Assembly: GCA_012735455.1 (NCBI GenBank)
Contig: JAAYHG010000226.1
Location: 1-6,665 of the forward strand
DNA length: 6,665 bases
Reading direction: 5' to 3'
Source: Bacillota bacterium
Lineage (GTDB): Bacteria; Bacillota; DTU030; DUMP01
Under the pieces are notes generated by a model. It worked only from the letters and a program-made list of their open reading frames with translations. It did no database searches and was not told where the DNA came from. A program made the translations under genes and the position numbers. Positions 1 to 5,698 of the stretch are shown here, piece by piece. The first letter of the stretch is position 1. Every line of letters begins with the position of its first letter.

Positions 1-256
1 ACCGTGTTTCTATACCCACAACCTTGCCCGAGACGCTGGCATGCACCGGGGCTGAAACAAAACTCTGGCTCTCACCGATCTTCTGCCCGGCAAGGACACT
101 GTCGCCCTTCTTCACCAGCGGTTCACACGGTGCACCACCCTGTGCGAGGGGAATAACCACTCGCCCAGGGAGAGGTGCTACCTGGATATGGCTGGATGCC
201 GTTCTATCCTTGGACGGATCCGGATGCACCCCGCCCCGAAAACTCCTAAGCTCCAT
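1..256 (-). CDS. rnfC: RnfC N-terminus (ion-translocating ferredoxin:NAD+ oxidoreductase subunit C), partial
   Basis: Eighty-five codons are visible and the 3' end runs off the window. The protein begins MELRSFRGGVHPDPSKDRT. The FRGGVHP start is the usual RnfC opening and leads into a biotinyl/lipoyl-like barrel-sandwich domain. Landmarks are GRVVIPLAQGGAP near residues 34-46, EPLVKKGDSVLAGQKIGE near 48-65 and FVSAPVHASVSGKVVGIE near 68-85. In the family, RnfC is the peripheral Rnf subunit that contacts NAD(H) and feeds or accepts electrons from the membrane complex; its Fe-S and SLBB parts would lie outside the window. The ATG start is well fixed: an in-frame TGA lies seven codons upstream, and an AAGGGG ribosome site sits about 13 bases before it. 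The gene is in its own transcription unit downstream of the hydrogenase operon. A solitary RnfC-like protein rather than a full Rnf operon cannot be excluded. Confidence 0.88.
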   Translation of the reverse strand, partial: MELRSFRGGVHPDPSKDRTASSHIQVAPLPGRVVIPLAQGGAPCEPLVKKGDSVLAGQKIGESQSFVSAPVHASVSGKVVGIETR

Positions 257-395
257 TTCGTCTCTTTCACCCCTTCAGACGATAAAATGTTCTTATAGCC
301 CACGCAAACTCCGTATACTTCGCCATCTTTGCACGTAAATCCTCTAAGTCCTAAGACAAAATGCTTTGCACCCATCTGCCGGGAACTGCTAGACA
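257..395 (-). other. Probable 5' leader of rnfC, about 140 nt, with one hairpin
   Basis: If the promoter at 402-431 is correct, transcription starts near 395 and leaves a leader of roughly 140 nt before the rnfC ATG at 254-256. One hairpin is visible: 301-308 pairs with 328-335 (eight pairs, two of them G-U, loop of 19 nt). I do not recognise a known riboswitch class. A 72-codon reading frame crosses the leader and enters rnfC out of frame, but it has no ribosome binding site and I do not call it a gene. Confidence 0.4.
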
Positions 396-413
396 TTGTC
401 CATTATAACACAA
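396..413 (-). promoter_or_regulatory. Candidate Rex (NADH/NAD+-sensing repressor) operator overlapping the -10 box
   Basis: On the minus strand the 18-mer TTGTGTTATAATGGACAA has the TTGT...ACAA ends and the 18-base length of Rex operators (family consensus TTGTGAA-N4-TTCACAA). It matches 10 of the 14 specified positions; the inner AA/TT pairs are largely lost. It covers the whole TATAAT box, so a bound repressor would block RNA polymerase. Rex is known to control NADH-linked fermentation, hydrogenase and Rnf genes in Clostridia. The assignment to Rex is inference from motif and context; the half-sites are imperfect and chance is possible. Confidence 0.42.
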
Positions 414-431
414 AATTCTCCGCCCTGACTA
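402..431 (-). promoter_or_regulatory. Sigma-A-type promoter for rnfC
   Basis: Read on the minus strand there is a perfect -10 hexamer TATAAT (plus 402-407). It is preceded at 18 bases by TAGTCA (plus 426-431), which matches the TTGACA -35 consensus at four of six positions. It lies between the hydrogenase terminators and rnfC and points at rnfC, where a promoter is needed. The weak -35 would fit a regulated promoter. Confidence 0.6.
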
Positions 432-476
432 TCAGTCTTGCCCCCATTTTCCGCCAAGTATGACAATGCTTGACAT

Positions 477-511
477 AAAAAAAGACCGACCAAGGCCATT
501 GGATGACGGTC
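477..511 (-). terminator. Rho-independent terminator of the hydrogenase operon
   Basis: In the direction of hydA transcription, GACCG (507-511) pairs with CGGTC (484-488), and an inner CCAA/TTGG pairing (499-502 with 490-493) closes a five-base loop. The stem is followed directly by seven T's (plus 477-483). It lies about 100 bases past the hydA stop and before the rnfC promoter, which is where termination is expected. Confidence 0.72.
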
Positions 512-535
512 CTGTCGTAACACTCCGTACAAAAC

Positions 536-570
536 CTGGGCCCCCCGTACTTACTCGCCGGGGGGCCCAG
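536..570 (-). terminator. Perfect GC-rich hairpin after hydA, probable first terminator or 3'-end stabiliser
   Basis: CTGGGCCCCCC (536-546) and GGGGGGCCCAG (560-570) are exact reverse complements. With one more G-C pair (547 with 559) they form a 12-bp stem with an 11-base loop. Downstream on the minus strand only GTTTT follows, so the T tract is short. It may act as the first of two tandem terminators or protect the mRNA 3' end from exonucleases. Confidence 0.55.
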
Positions 571-580
571 TAAACAAGTT

Positions 581-618
581 GATTCTTAGCTCAGTTAGTT
601 TTGTGGCTAACTAGAATC
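581..618 (-). other. Bulged hairpin spanning the hydA stop codon
   Basis: GATTC (581-585) pairs with GAATC (614-618) and TTAGC (586-590) with GCTAA (606-610). This gives a 10-bp stem with a three-base bulge that is the stop codon itself (611-613), and a 15-base loop. A competing smaller stem is 593-598 with 607-612. Part of it lies in the last hydA codons. Function unknown; it may be only part of the structured 3' end. Confidence 0.3.
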
Positions 619-2335
619 TCGGCCGGGGGGTGTAGTGTGTATGCAGGAGTTCATGGGATTTCTCTGAGAGGGGTTTTCCTAAGAACTCTTGATAGAGGGT
701 AACCACCGCCGGGTTTTCATGGGATTTGCGCATGGGCATGGACGCATCCACTTCATAAATGGCCTTGATACGAGCTGCACGCTTCTCACGATCCACCGGT
801 ATGGGTTGCCCACCACCGCCGATGCACCCACCTGGGCAGCACATGATCTCTACGAACTGCCAATCGCCTTCTCCGGCCTTGATCCTCTCCAGGACCTTCT
901 TAGCATTGGCCAAACCATGAGCAACCGCCACTTTGACAGTCTTTCCGTTCAGGTCAACGGACGCCTCTTTCACGCCCTCCAAACCACGCACCTCGGTAAA
1001 GTCGAGGTTTTCTAAGGTCTCGCCGGTTACAACCTCATAGACCGTCCGCAGAGCCGCCTCCATTACACCACCTGTAGCGCCGAAAATTGCCCCGGCACCG
1101 GTGGAAATGCCCAAGGGAGCGTCGTACTCCTCATCAGGTAAAGTGGCGAAGTCTATCCCGGCCTCCTTGAACATACGAGCCAGCTCACGCGTAGTAAGCA
1201 CGGCATCCACATCAGCCACACCGCTGGCCGTCATTTCCGGACGCTGCGCCTCAAACTTCTTGGCAGTGCAGGGCATGATGGATACCACGTAGATATCTTC
1301 GGGCTTAAGACCCATCTTCTCGGCATAATAGGTCTTGGCCACTGCACCAAACATCTGTTGCGGAGATTTGCAGGTGGAAAGGTGTGGCAGAAGGTCCGGA
1401 TAGAAGTGTTCACAGAACTTGATCCAACCAGGGCTACAGGATGTGATGAGAGGGAGAGTTCCCCCACTATTGAGCCGTTCCAGCAGCTCGTGACCCTCTT
1501 CTATTATGGTCAGGTCTGCTGTAAAATCGGTGTCGAACACCCGGTCAAAACCGAGCCGCCTGAGCCCGGCTACCATCTTGCCAGTGGCAATGGTGCCAAC
1601 CGGCATCCCAAGGGCCTCGGCTACTGACACACGCACTGCAGGAGCCGTCTGTACTATGACATGCTTGTTCGGATCACCCAGGGCGTCCCAGACTTCATCC
1701 ACGTAGCTTTTTTCCGTAATAGCACCAGTGGGGCATACTGTAGTACACTGCCCGCAATTCACACAGGCCACCTCAGCCAGACCCCGATCAAACAGAGGAA
1801 GCACCATGGTATCCCAACCGCGGCCCACGTATCCTAAGGCCGCAACCTCCTGAACCTCTCCACACATGCGCACACAACGACCGCAGAGTATACATTTTTC
1901 CGGGTCACGCACTATGGCAGGGCTTGAGGCATCCTTCGCGGCACTCCGCTTCGGGCCCTGGTAGCGCACTTCGCGCACACCCAGGTCATGCGCCAAAGTC
2001 TGTAGCTCGCAGTTTCCGTTACGCTCACAGGTTAAGCAATCATTAGGGTGATTGGCCAATAGCAACTCAAGTGCTGTACGGCGTGCTTCACGCACGAAAG
2101 GCGTATTTGTCTTGACCTCCATACCATCTGCCGCAGGTGCTACACAAGAAGCCACGAGGGTCTTAGCCCCTTTGACTTCTACCACACAAAGGCGGCAGGC
2201 ACCTTCCGGCCTTAGTTCGGGGTGATAGCAGAGGGTAGGTACTTTAATACCGGCAGCCTGTATGGCATCGAGCACTGTTTTCCCTTTCTCCACCTGCACC
2301 GTTTGACCATCAACGGTTAAGGTAATATATTCCAT
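611..2335 (-). CDS. hydA: Electron-bifurcating [FeFe]-hydrogenase catalytic subunit HydA
   Basis: This 574-residue cytoplasmic subunit makes or consumes H2 at the H-cluster. Domains in order: a plant-type [2Fe-2S] domain (C36, C47, C50, C64); a His-ligated [4Fe-4S] site (H96, C100, C103, C109); two [4Fe-4S] clusters (C148/C151/C154/C158 and C191/C194/C197/C201); the H-domain with L1 TSCSPGW (298-304), L2 MPCTAKKFEA (354-363, C356) and L3 IMCCPGGCIGGGGQP (497-511, C500 and C504); and a small-subunit-like tail (about 515-570). Length and layout match HydA/HndD of NAD(P)-linked trimeric or tetrameric enzymes. L1 has Ser301 where most [FeFe]-hydrogenases have a second Cys. The ATG has an AAGGAG site eight bases upstream. 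It is the last gene of the operon, 75 bases after hydB. NuoG of complex I shares the N-terminal clusters but lacks the H-domain. Confidence 0.96.
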   Translation of the reverse strand: MEYITLTVDGQTVQVEKGKTVLDAIQAAGIKVPTLCYHPELRPEGACRLCVVEVKGAKTLVASCVAPAADGMEVKTNTPFVREARRTALELLLANHPNDCLTCERNGNCELQTLAHDLGVREVRYQGPKRSAAKDASSPAIVRDPEKCILCGRCVRMCGEVQEVAALGYVGRGWDTMVLPLFDRGLAEVACVNCGQCTTVCPTGAITEKSYVDEVWDALGDPNKHVIVQTAPAVRVSVAEALGMPVGTIATGKMVAGLRRLGFDRVFDTDFTADLTIIEEGHELLERLNSGGTLPLITSCSPGWIKFCEHFYPDLLPHLSTCKSPQQMFGAVAKTYYAEKMGLKPEDIYVVSIMPCTAKKFEAQRPEMTASGVADVDAVLTTRELARMFKEAGIDFATLPDEEYDAPLGISTGAGAIFGATGGVMEAALRTVYEVVTGETLENLDFTEVRGLEGVKEASVDLNGKTVKVAVAHGLANAKKVLERIKAGEGDWQFVEIMCCPGGCIGGGGQPIPVDREKRAARIKAIYEVDASMPMRKSHENPAVVTLYQEFLGKPLSEKSHELLHTHYTPRPRF

Positions 2336-2410
2336 ACCTCATACTCCTTCTCTGGCTTTGTTCGGCCACGCCAATGTCCGAAGGACTAAGCGACACTCCG
2401 CGTTGGGACC
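2336..2410 (-). other. hydB-hydA spacer with hydA ribosome binding site
   Basis: This 75-base gap is the longest in the operon. It holds the hydA ribosome site (AGAAGGAG, eight bases before the ATG) and a very small GTCC-TTC-GGAC stem. I see no T tract and no convincing promoter, so read-through from hydB is expected. Confidence 0.5.
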
Positions 2411-4204
2411 CTATCCCAGGGTAATGGCACCAAAGCGGCATTTCTCCATGCAGGCCCCGCACTTGATACATTTTTCGGTATCAATGACGTGGGGCTTCTT
2501 GATCTCACCACTGATGGCACCTACCGGGCACACCTTGGCGCAGGCCGTACAGCCGCGGCAAAGCTCCGGCTGGATGCTGTAAGTGAGTAGGTTTGTGCAG
2601 ACGCCAGCTGGACACTTCTTATCCTGTATGTGGGCCACATACTCGTCTCGGAAGTACCGCAAGGTGGAAAGAATGGGGTTAGGCGCGGTCTGCCCTAGAC
2701 CACAGAGAGCGGTATTCTTGATCACCAAGGCGGTCCGCTCCAGGAGTTCCAGATCCTCCATCTTACCTTCGCCGTTGGCAATCCGGTCCAGGACCTCCAG
2801 CATACGTTTAATGCCTTCGCGGCACGGAGTACACTTACCGCACGACTCAGCACGGGTAAAGCTGAGGAAGAAACGCGCCACGTCAACTATACAGGTATCC
2901 TCATCCATGACAACGAGGCCGCCTGAACCAACAATTGCCCCTGCTGCCGTCAACGACTCATAATCTACCGAAAGGTCGAGTTGGCTCTCCGGCAAGCAGC
3001 CGCCCGAAGGCCCACCGATCTGAACAGCCTTGAATTTCTTGCCATTGGGAACGCCGCCGCCAATCTCGAAAATAATCTCCCGCAGGGTGATACCCATGGG
3101 TACTTCCACTAAGCCGGTGTTTTGGACCTTGCCAGTAAGGGCAAAGACCTTGGTTCCCTTGCTCTTTTCTGTCCCCATGGAGGCAAACCACTCGCCGCCC
3201 CGCCGGATAATGTCCGGTATATTGGCCCAGGTTTCCACATTATTGATGTTGGTGGGTTTGCCCCAGAGACCTGAGTTCGCAGGGAAGGGTGGCCGTGGCC
3301 GCGGCATGCCGCGCTCGCCCATGATGGAAGCCATGAGTGCCGTTTCCTCGCCGCAGACAAAGGCCCCTGCACCCTCTTTCAAGTGCAAATGGAAGGAGAA
3401 GTCCGTACCCAGGATGTTGTCTCCCAGGAGACCTGCCTCTTCTGCCTGTTTCATGGCCAGCTTAAGCCGTTTTACTGCCAGCGGATACTCAGCCCGGCAA
3501 TAAATGTAGCCCTCGCTGGCACCGATGGCGTAAGCGCCGATGAGCATGCCCTCGATCAGGCGGTGCGGATCGCCTTCAAGCACGCTCCGGTCCATGAAAG
3601 CTCCAGGGTCACCCTCGTCGGCGTTACAAACGACATACTTTGGTTCCCCTGGTGCATTGCGGCAGAAACTCCACTTGAGCCCAGTGGGGAAACCTGCGCC
3701 ACCACGACCCCGTAGCCCTGATTTCTTCACCTCTTCAATGACTTCTTCTGGTGTCATCTCGCCAAGACATTTTGCCAACGCGGCATAGCCATCGCGGGCG
3801 ATATACTCCTCCAGGACCTCCGGGTTAATGTAACCACAGTTGGAAAGTACTACACGGTGTTGTTTCTTATAAAAGGGCAGATCGCCGTAGTGGGGCACCT
3901 GCTCCTCGGTCATGGGCTCCTTGTACAGCAGGCGCTGCACAATACGTCCCTTGAGGAGGTGCTCACTGACAATCTCCGCGGCATCATCAGGTTGAACGTG
4001 GGTATACATGGTGCCCTCAGGGTAGACAATCACCAGCGGCCCCATCTCACATAGGCCGTGGCACCCTGTGATCACCAATTTCACTTCGTTTTCTAAGTTA
4101 TTAGCTTGGATCTCCCTTTCCAACCTGGCCCTAATCTCCTGCGATCCGCCTGAGGTACAACCGGTACCGCCGCAGACCAGAACGTGGGCCCGGAACAGCT
4201 GCAT
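2411..4204 (-). CDS. hydB: Electron-bifurcating hydrogenase NADH-binding flavoprotein subunit HydB (NuoF-like)
   Basis: The 597-residue subunit binds NAD(H) and FMN and is the presumed bifurcation site of HydABC. Order of parts: a thioredoxin-like [2Fe-2S] domain (C11, C16, C48, C52); the NuoF core with the FMN/NAD loop GRGGAGFPTG (166-175), NADEGDPGAFMD (194-205) and GAGAFVCGEET (278-288); an SLBB region; the NuoF [4Fe-4S] site C455/C458/C461 plus C501; a CPAGVC pair (C531, C536); and a C-terminal double [4Fe-4S] ferredoxin domain (C549/C552/C555/C559 and C579/C582/C585/C589). The N-terminal [2Fe-2S] and C-terminal ferredoxin extensions separate HydB/HndC from plain complex I NuoF. The ATG is set by a near-perfect AAAGGAGGT seven bases upstream. 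Every expected ligand is present. Confidence 0.96.
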   Translation of the reverse strand: MQLFRAHVLVCGGTGCTSGGSQEIRARLEREIQANNLENEVKLVITGCHGLCEMGPLVIVYPEGTMYTHVQPDDAAEIVSEHLLKGRIVQRLLYKEPMTEEQVPHYGDLPFYKKQHRVVLSNCGYINPEVLEEYIARDGYAALAKCLGEMTPEEVIEEVKKSGLRGRGGAGFPTGLKWSFCRNAPGEPKYVVCNADEGDPGAFMDRSVLEGDPHRLIEGMLIGAYAIGASEGYIYCRAEYPLAVKRLKLAMKQAEEAGLLGDNILGTDFSFHLHLKEGAGAFVCGEETALMASIMGERGMPRPRPPFPANSGLWGKPTNINNVETWANIPDIIRRGGEWFASMGTEKSKGTKVFALTGKVQNTGLVEVPMGITLREIIFEIGGGVPNGKKFKAVQIGGPSGGCLPESQLDLSVDYESLTAAGAIVGSGGLVVMDEDTCIVDVARFFLSFTRAESCGKCTPCREGIKRMLEVLDRIANGEGKMEDLELLERTALVIKNTALCGLGQTAPNPILSTLRYFRDEYVAHIQDKKCPAGVCTNLLTYSIQPELCRGCTACAKVCPVGAISGEIKKPHVIDTEKCIKCGACMEKCRFGAITLG

Positions 4205-4226
4205 AACCTAAACCTCCTTTTGCCCT

Positions 4227-4243
4227 AGTACCTTTCTGGTACT
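4227..4243 (-). other. Small hairpin in the spacer before hydB
   Basis: AGTACC (4227-4232) and GGTACT (4238-4243) form a perfect six-bp stem with a five-base loop. It lies between the stop of the HndB-like gene and the hydB ribosome site. No T tract follows, so it is not a terminator. It could affect mRNA processing or be incidental. Confidence 0.3.
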
Positions 4244-4246
4244 CGC

Positions 4247-4612
4247 TTAACCAATTTTGCCGACCACTAATTCTTCTACTATCCGGCCATTTACCACGTG
4301 TTCACTAATAATTCGCGGCACGTCCCCCGGCTTCACATTACCGTAGGTGATTCGTTTTTCTCCAGGTCGCACCACATCCACCAACGGTTCTCTCTGGCAC
4401 ATTCCGATGCAGCCGGTTTGCAACACAGTGACCCTAAGGTTGCGTTTGGCCAATTCCGAAAGGATGGCTGTCATTACCTCCCGGGCGCCAGCGGCGATAC
4501 CACAGGTCCCCATCCCAACAATGATCTGCGTCTCGCCACCGTGACGACCTTCGAGTTCCTGCTTTGTTTCTTCGCGCAGACGCCGAAGGTCATCCAGGTT
4601 TTTTATCACCAT
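4247..4612 (-). CDS. HndB-like thioredoxin-fold [2Fe-2S] ferredoxin-domain protein
   Basis: A 121-residue protein of the stand-alone (2Fe-2S) ferredoxin family that includes HndB of NADP-reducing hydrogenases. An N-terminal helix (about 4-21) precedes GMGTCGIAAGAREV (33-46), then LQTGCIGMCQREPLVDV (64-80), and a tail with ISEHVVNGRIVEELV (101-115). Only three cysteines are seen (C37, C68, C72). The canonical site in HydC or HydB is C-x4-C plus C-x3-C, so the first ligand is absent. The second half closely resembles the HydB N-terminal domain (TGC-x-G-x-C, SEH-x2-x-GRIV), suggesting common descent. The start ATG has GGAGG eight bases upstream and lies inside the end of the ATPase gene, overlapping it by 23 bases, so the two are probably translationally coupled. 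Its role may be electron transfer, cluster delivery or redox sensing; the sequence does not decide. Confidence 0.88.
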   Translation of the reverse strand: MVIKNLDDLRRLREETKQELEGRHGGETQIIVGMGTCGIAAGAREVMTAILSELAKRNLRVTVLQTGCIGMCQREPLVDVVRPGEKRITYGNVKPGDVPRIISEHVVNGRIVEELVVGKIG

Positions 4613-5162
4613 CTATTGCACCTCCGTATAGGTTGGTGAGCGCTTCCTGCAGGTAGTCCTGCAGAAAGATCAAAACCTTTGGGTTCGTAAGCGGTATCTC
4701 TCCCAGTTCTTTCCGCACCTCACCGGCACTGAAGCTAAACTCCCGGCCATCAACAGAATGGCTGTAGCTTAGGTTGCACTCGGGTGCTCCGGCCAGGATG
4801 GTGACTAAAGTAGCTGGTATGTTACCCAGCGGAGGCCGATCCCAATGGTTAAGCCTAAACGTGGCTTCAATCCTAGTACCTTTTCCCGGCTCAGACTCTA
4901 TCTTGAGATCCCCATCGCAAAGCCGCGCGTTCATGGCCAAAAGCGGCAGACCCAGGCCTACACGGCGCGTGGTACGGGTGGTGGTAAAGGGATCGGTAAC
5001 CCTTTGAACGAACTCAGGTTCCATACCGCATCCATTATCAGCTAAACCGATAGTTAAACAGTCGTTTTTCTTGTCTTCTCTAACCCAGATACTAAGATCG
5101 CTAGCACCAGCAGCGAGCGAATTTTGAGCTAGATCCAAAAGATGGAGTGCCAGCTCTTCCAT
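4590..5162 (-). CDS. Stand-alone GHKL (histidine-kinase-like) ATPase of hydrogenase operons
   Basis: A 190-residue protein with a Bergerat ATP-binding fold. The N-box helix is LHLLDLAQNSLAAGAS (6-21, N14), the G1 box is DNGCGM (42-47), then TDPFTTTR (56-63) as ATP lid and GLGLPLL (69-75) as G2. The strand pattern after 88 (IESEPGKGTRIEATF) ends the domain. Residues about 110-190 form an unrecognised C-terminal domain. There is no DHp dimerisation/phospho-acceptor domain, no HAMP, no receiver and no membrane segment, so it is not an ordinary sensor kinase. It may act like an anti-sigma-type kinase or as an ATP-dependent switch or assembly factor. It starts 11 bases after hydC with only a modest AAGGT site, suggesting coupling to hydC. 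The family recurs in Clostridia hydrogenase loci from memory; its target is unknown. Confidence 0.85.
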   Translation of the reverse strand: MEELALHLLDLAQNSLAAGASDLSIWVREDKKNDCLTIGLADNGCGMEPEFVQRVTDPFTTTRTTRRVGLGLPLLAMNARLCDGDLKIESEPGKGTRIEATFRLNHWDRPPLGNIPATLVTILAGAPECNLSYSHSVDGREFSFSAGEVRKELGEIPLTNPKVLIFLQDYLQEALTNLYGGAIDGDKKPG

Positions 5163-5173
5163 GGCGCCGGACC

Positions 5174-5656
5174 TTACTCATAGGCGGCCAAAATCTCCGC
5201 CACCTTATCTGGGGTCAGACGGCCGTGGGTATCATCGTTCACCATCATCACCGGAGCCAGCCCACAGCAACCAAGGCAGGCCACAGGCTCTATTGTGAAG
5301 CGCAGATCTTCAGTGGTTTCCCCAGGCTTAATACCCAATTCCTTCTCCACCGCAGCCAGGATTTTGGCAGCGCCACGCACGTGACAGGCTGTTCCCTGAC
5401 ATACGCGCACCACATGGCGACCACGGGGTTTGAGATGAAACTGAGCATAAAAGGTAGCCACACCGTAAACGGACGTGGCGGGAATGCCAAGCGCTTCCGC
5501 TATCCGTACAATGGCATCTTCAAAAATATAGCCGTAGGCTGCCTGAACCTCCTGTAGGACAGGAATCAGCGCGCCTCTTTGCCCGGCATAACGAGCCAGT
5601 ATTTCTTCCAACTCCGGGTACTGCGGACCACTGTTGCCGCAGGCGCATCCACTCAT
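5174..5656 (-). CDS. hydC: Electron-bifurcating hydrogenase [2Fe-2S] subunit HydC (NuoE-like)
   Basis: A 160-residue thioredoxin-like [2Fe-2S] subunit that sits beside HydB in the HydABC complex. A helical N-terminal part (about 14-60, with LIPVLQEVQAAYGYI near 30-44 and VYGVATFYAQF near 63-73) is followed by the cluster site C86-x4-C91 and C127-x3-C131 (VCQGTACH and CLGCCG), the canonical NuoE ligand set. I choose the ATG at 5654-5656 because AAGGAGG stands eight bases upstream. A GTG 12 codons earlier (5690-5692) is in frame but would put that ribosome site inside the gene. The chosen start gives an N-terminus MSGCACGNSG with an extra C4-x-C6 pair not needed for the cluster. The gene follows PHP by 42 bases and precedes the GHKL ATPase by 11. 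Confidence 0.94.
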   Translation of the reverse strand: MSGCACGNSGPQYPELEEILARYAGQRGALIPVLQEVQAAYGYIFEDAIVRIAEALGIPATSVYGVATFYAQFHLKPRGRHVVRVCQGTACHVRGAAKILAAVEKELGIKPGETTEDLRFTIEPVACLGCCGLAPVMMVNDDTHGRLTPDKVAEILAAYE

Positions 5657-5698
5657 GCAGCGTTCCTCCTTCTTGAACTCTTGCGGTACCACCGAACA

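Noticed and set aside
178..396. 72-codon minus-strand reading frame beginning near the proposed rnfC transcription start
   Set aside because: It overlaps the clear RnfC N-terminus by 79 bases in another frame, lacks a ribosome binding site, would begin at about +1 of the transcript, and resembles no family I know.
470..475. Perfect TTGACA on the plus strand
   Set aside because: No -10 element lies 16-18 bases downstream (the stretch is GC-rich stem sequence), and no gene lies on that strand.
1422..1442. The TSCSPGW variant as a sequencing error
   Set aside because: The frame is intact on both sides, and I recall the Ser variant in other multimeric hydrogenases, so it is more likely real.
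2361..2413. Terminator or promoter in the hydB-hydA gap
   Set aside because: Only a four-bp stem and no T tract are visible, and there is no convincing -10/-35 pair.
4590..5162. Two-component sensor histidine kinase
   Set aside because: Only the GHKL ATP-binding domain is present; there is no DHp, HAMP, PAS, membrane or receiver segment, so a classical two-component role is unsupported.
611..5656. Identity as complex I NuoEFG or an NAD-dependent formate dehydrogenase diaphorase module
   Set aside because: HydA carries a complete H-domain with L1, L2 and L3 motifs, and no other nuo or fdh genes are present. The HydB C-terminal double ferredoxin also fits HydABC.
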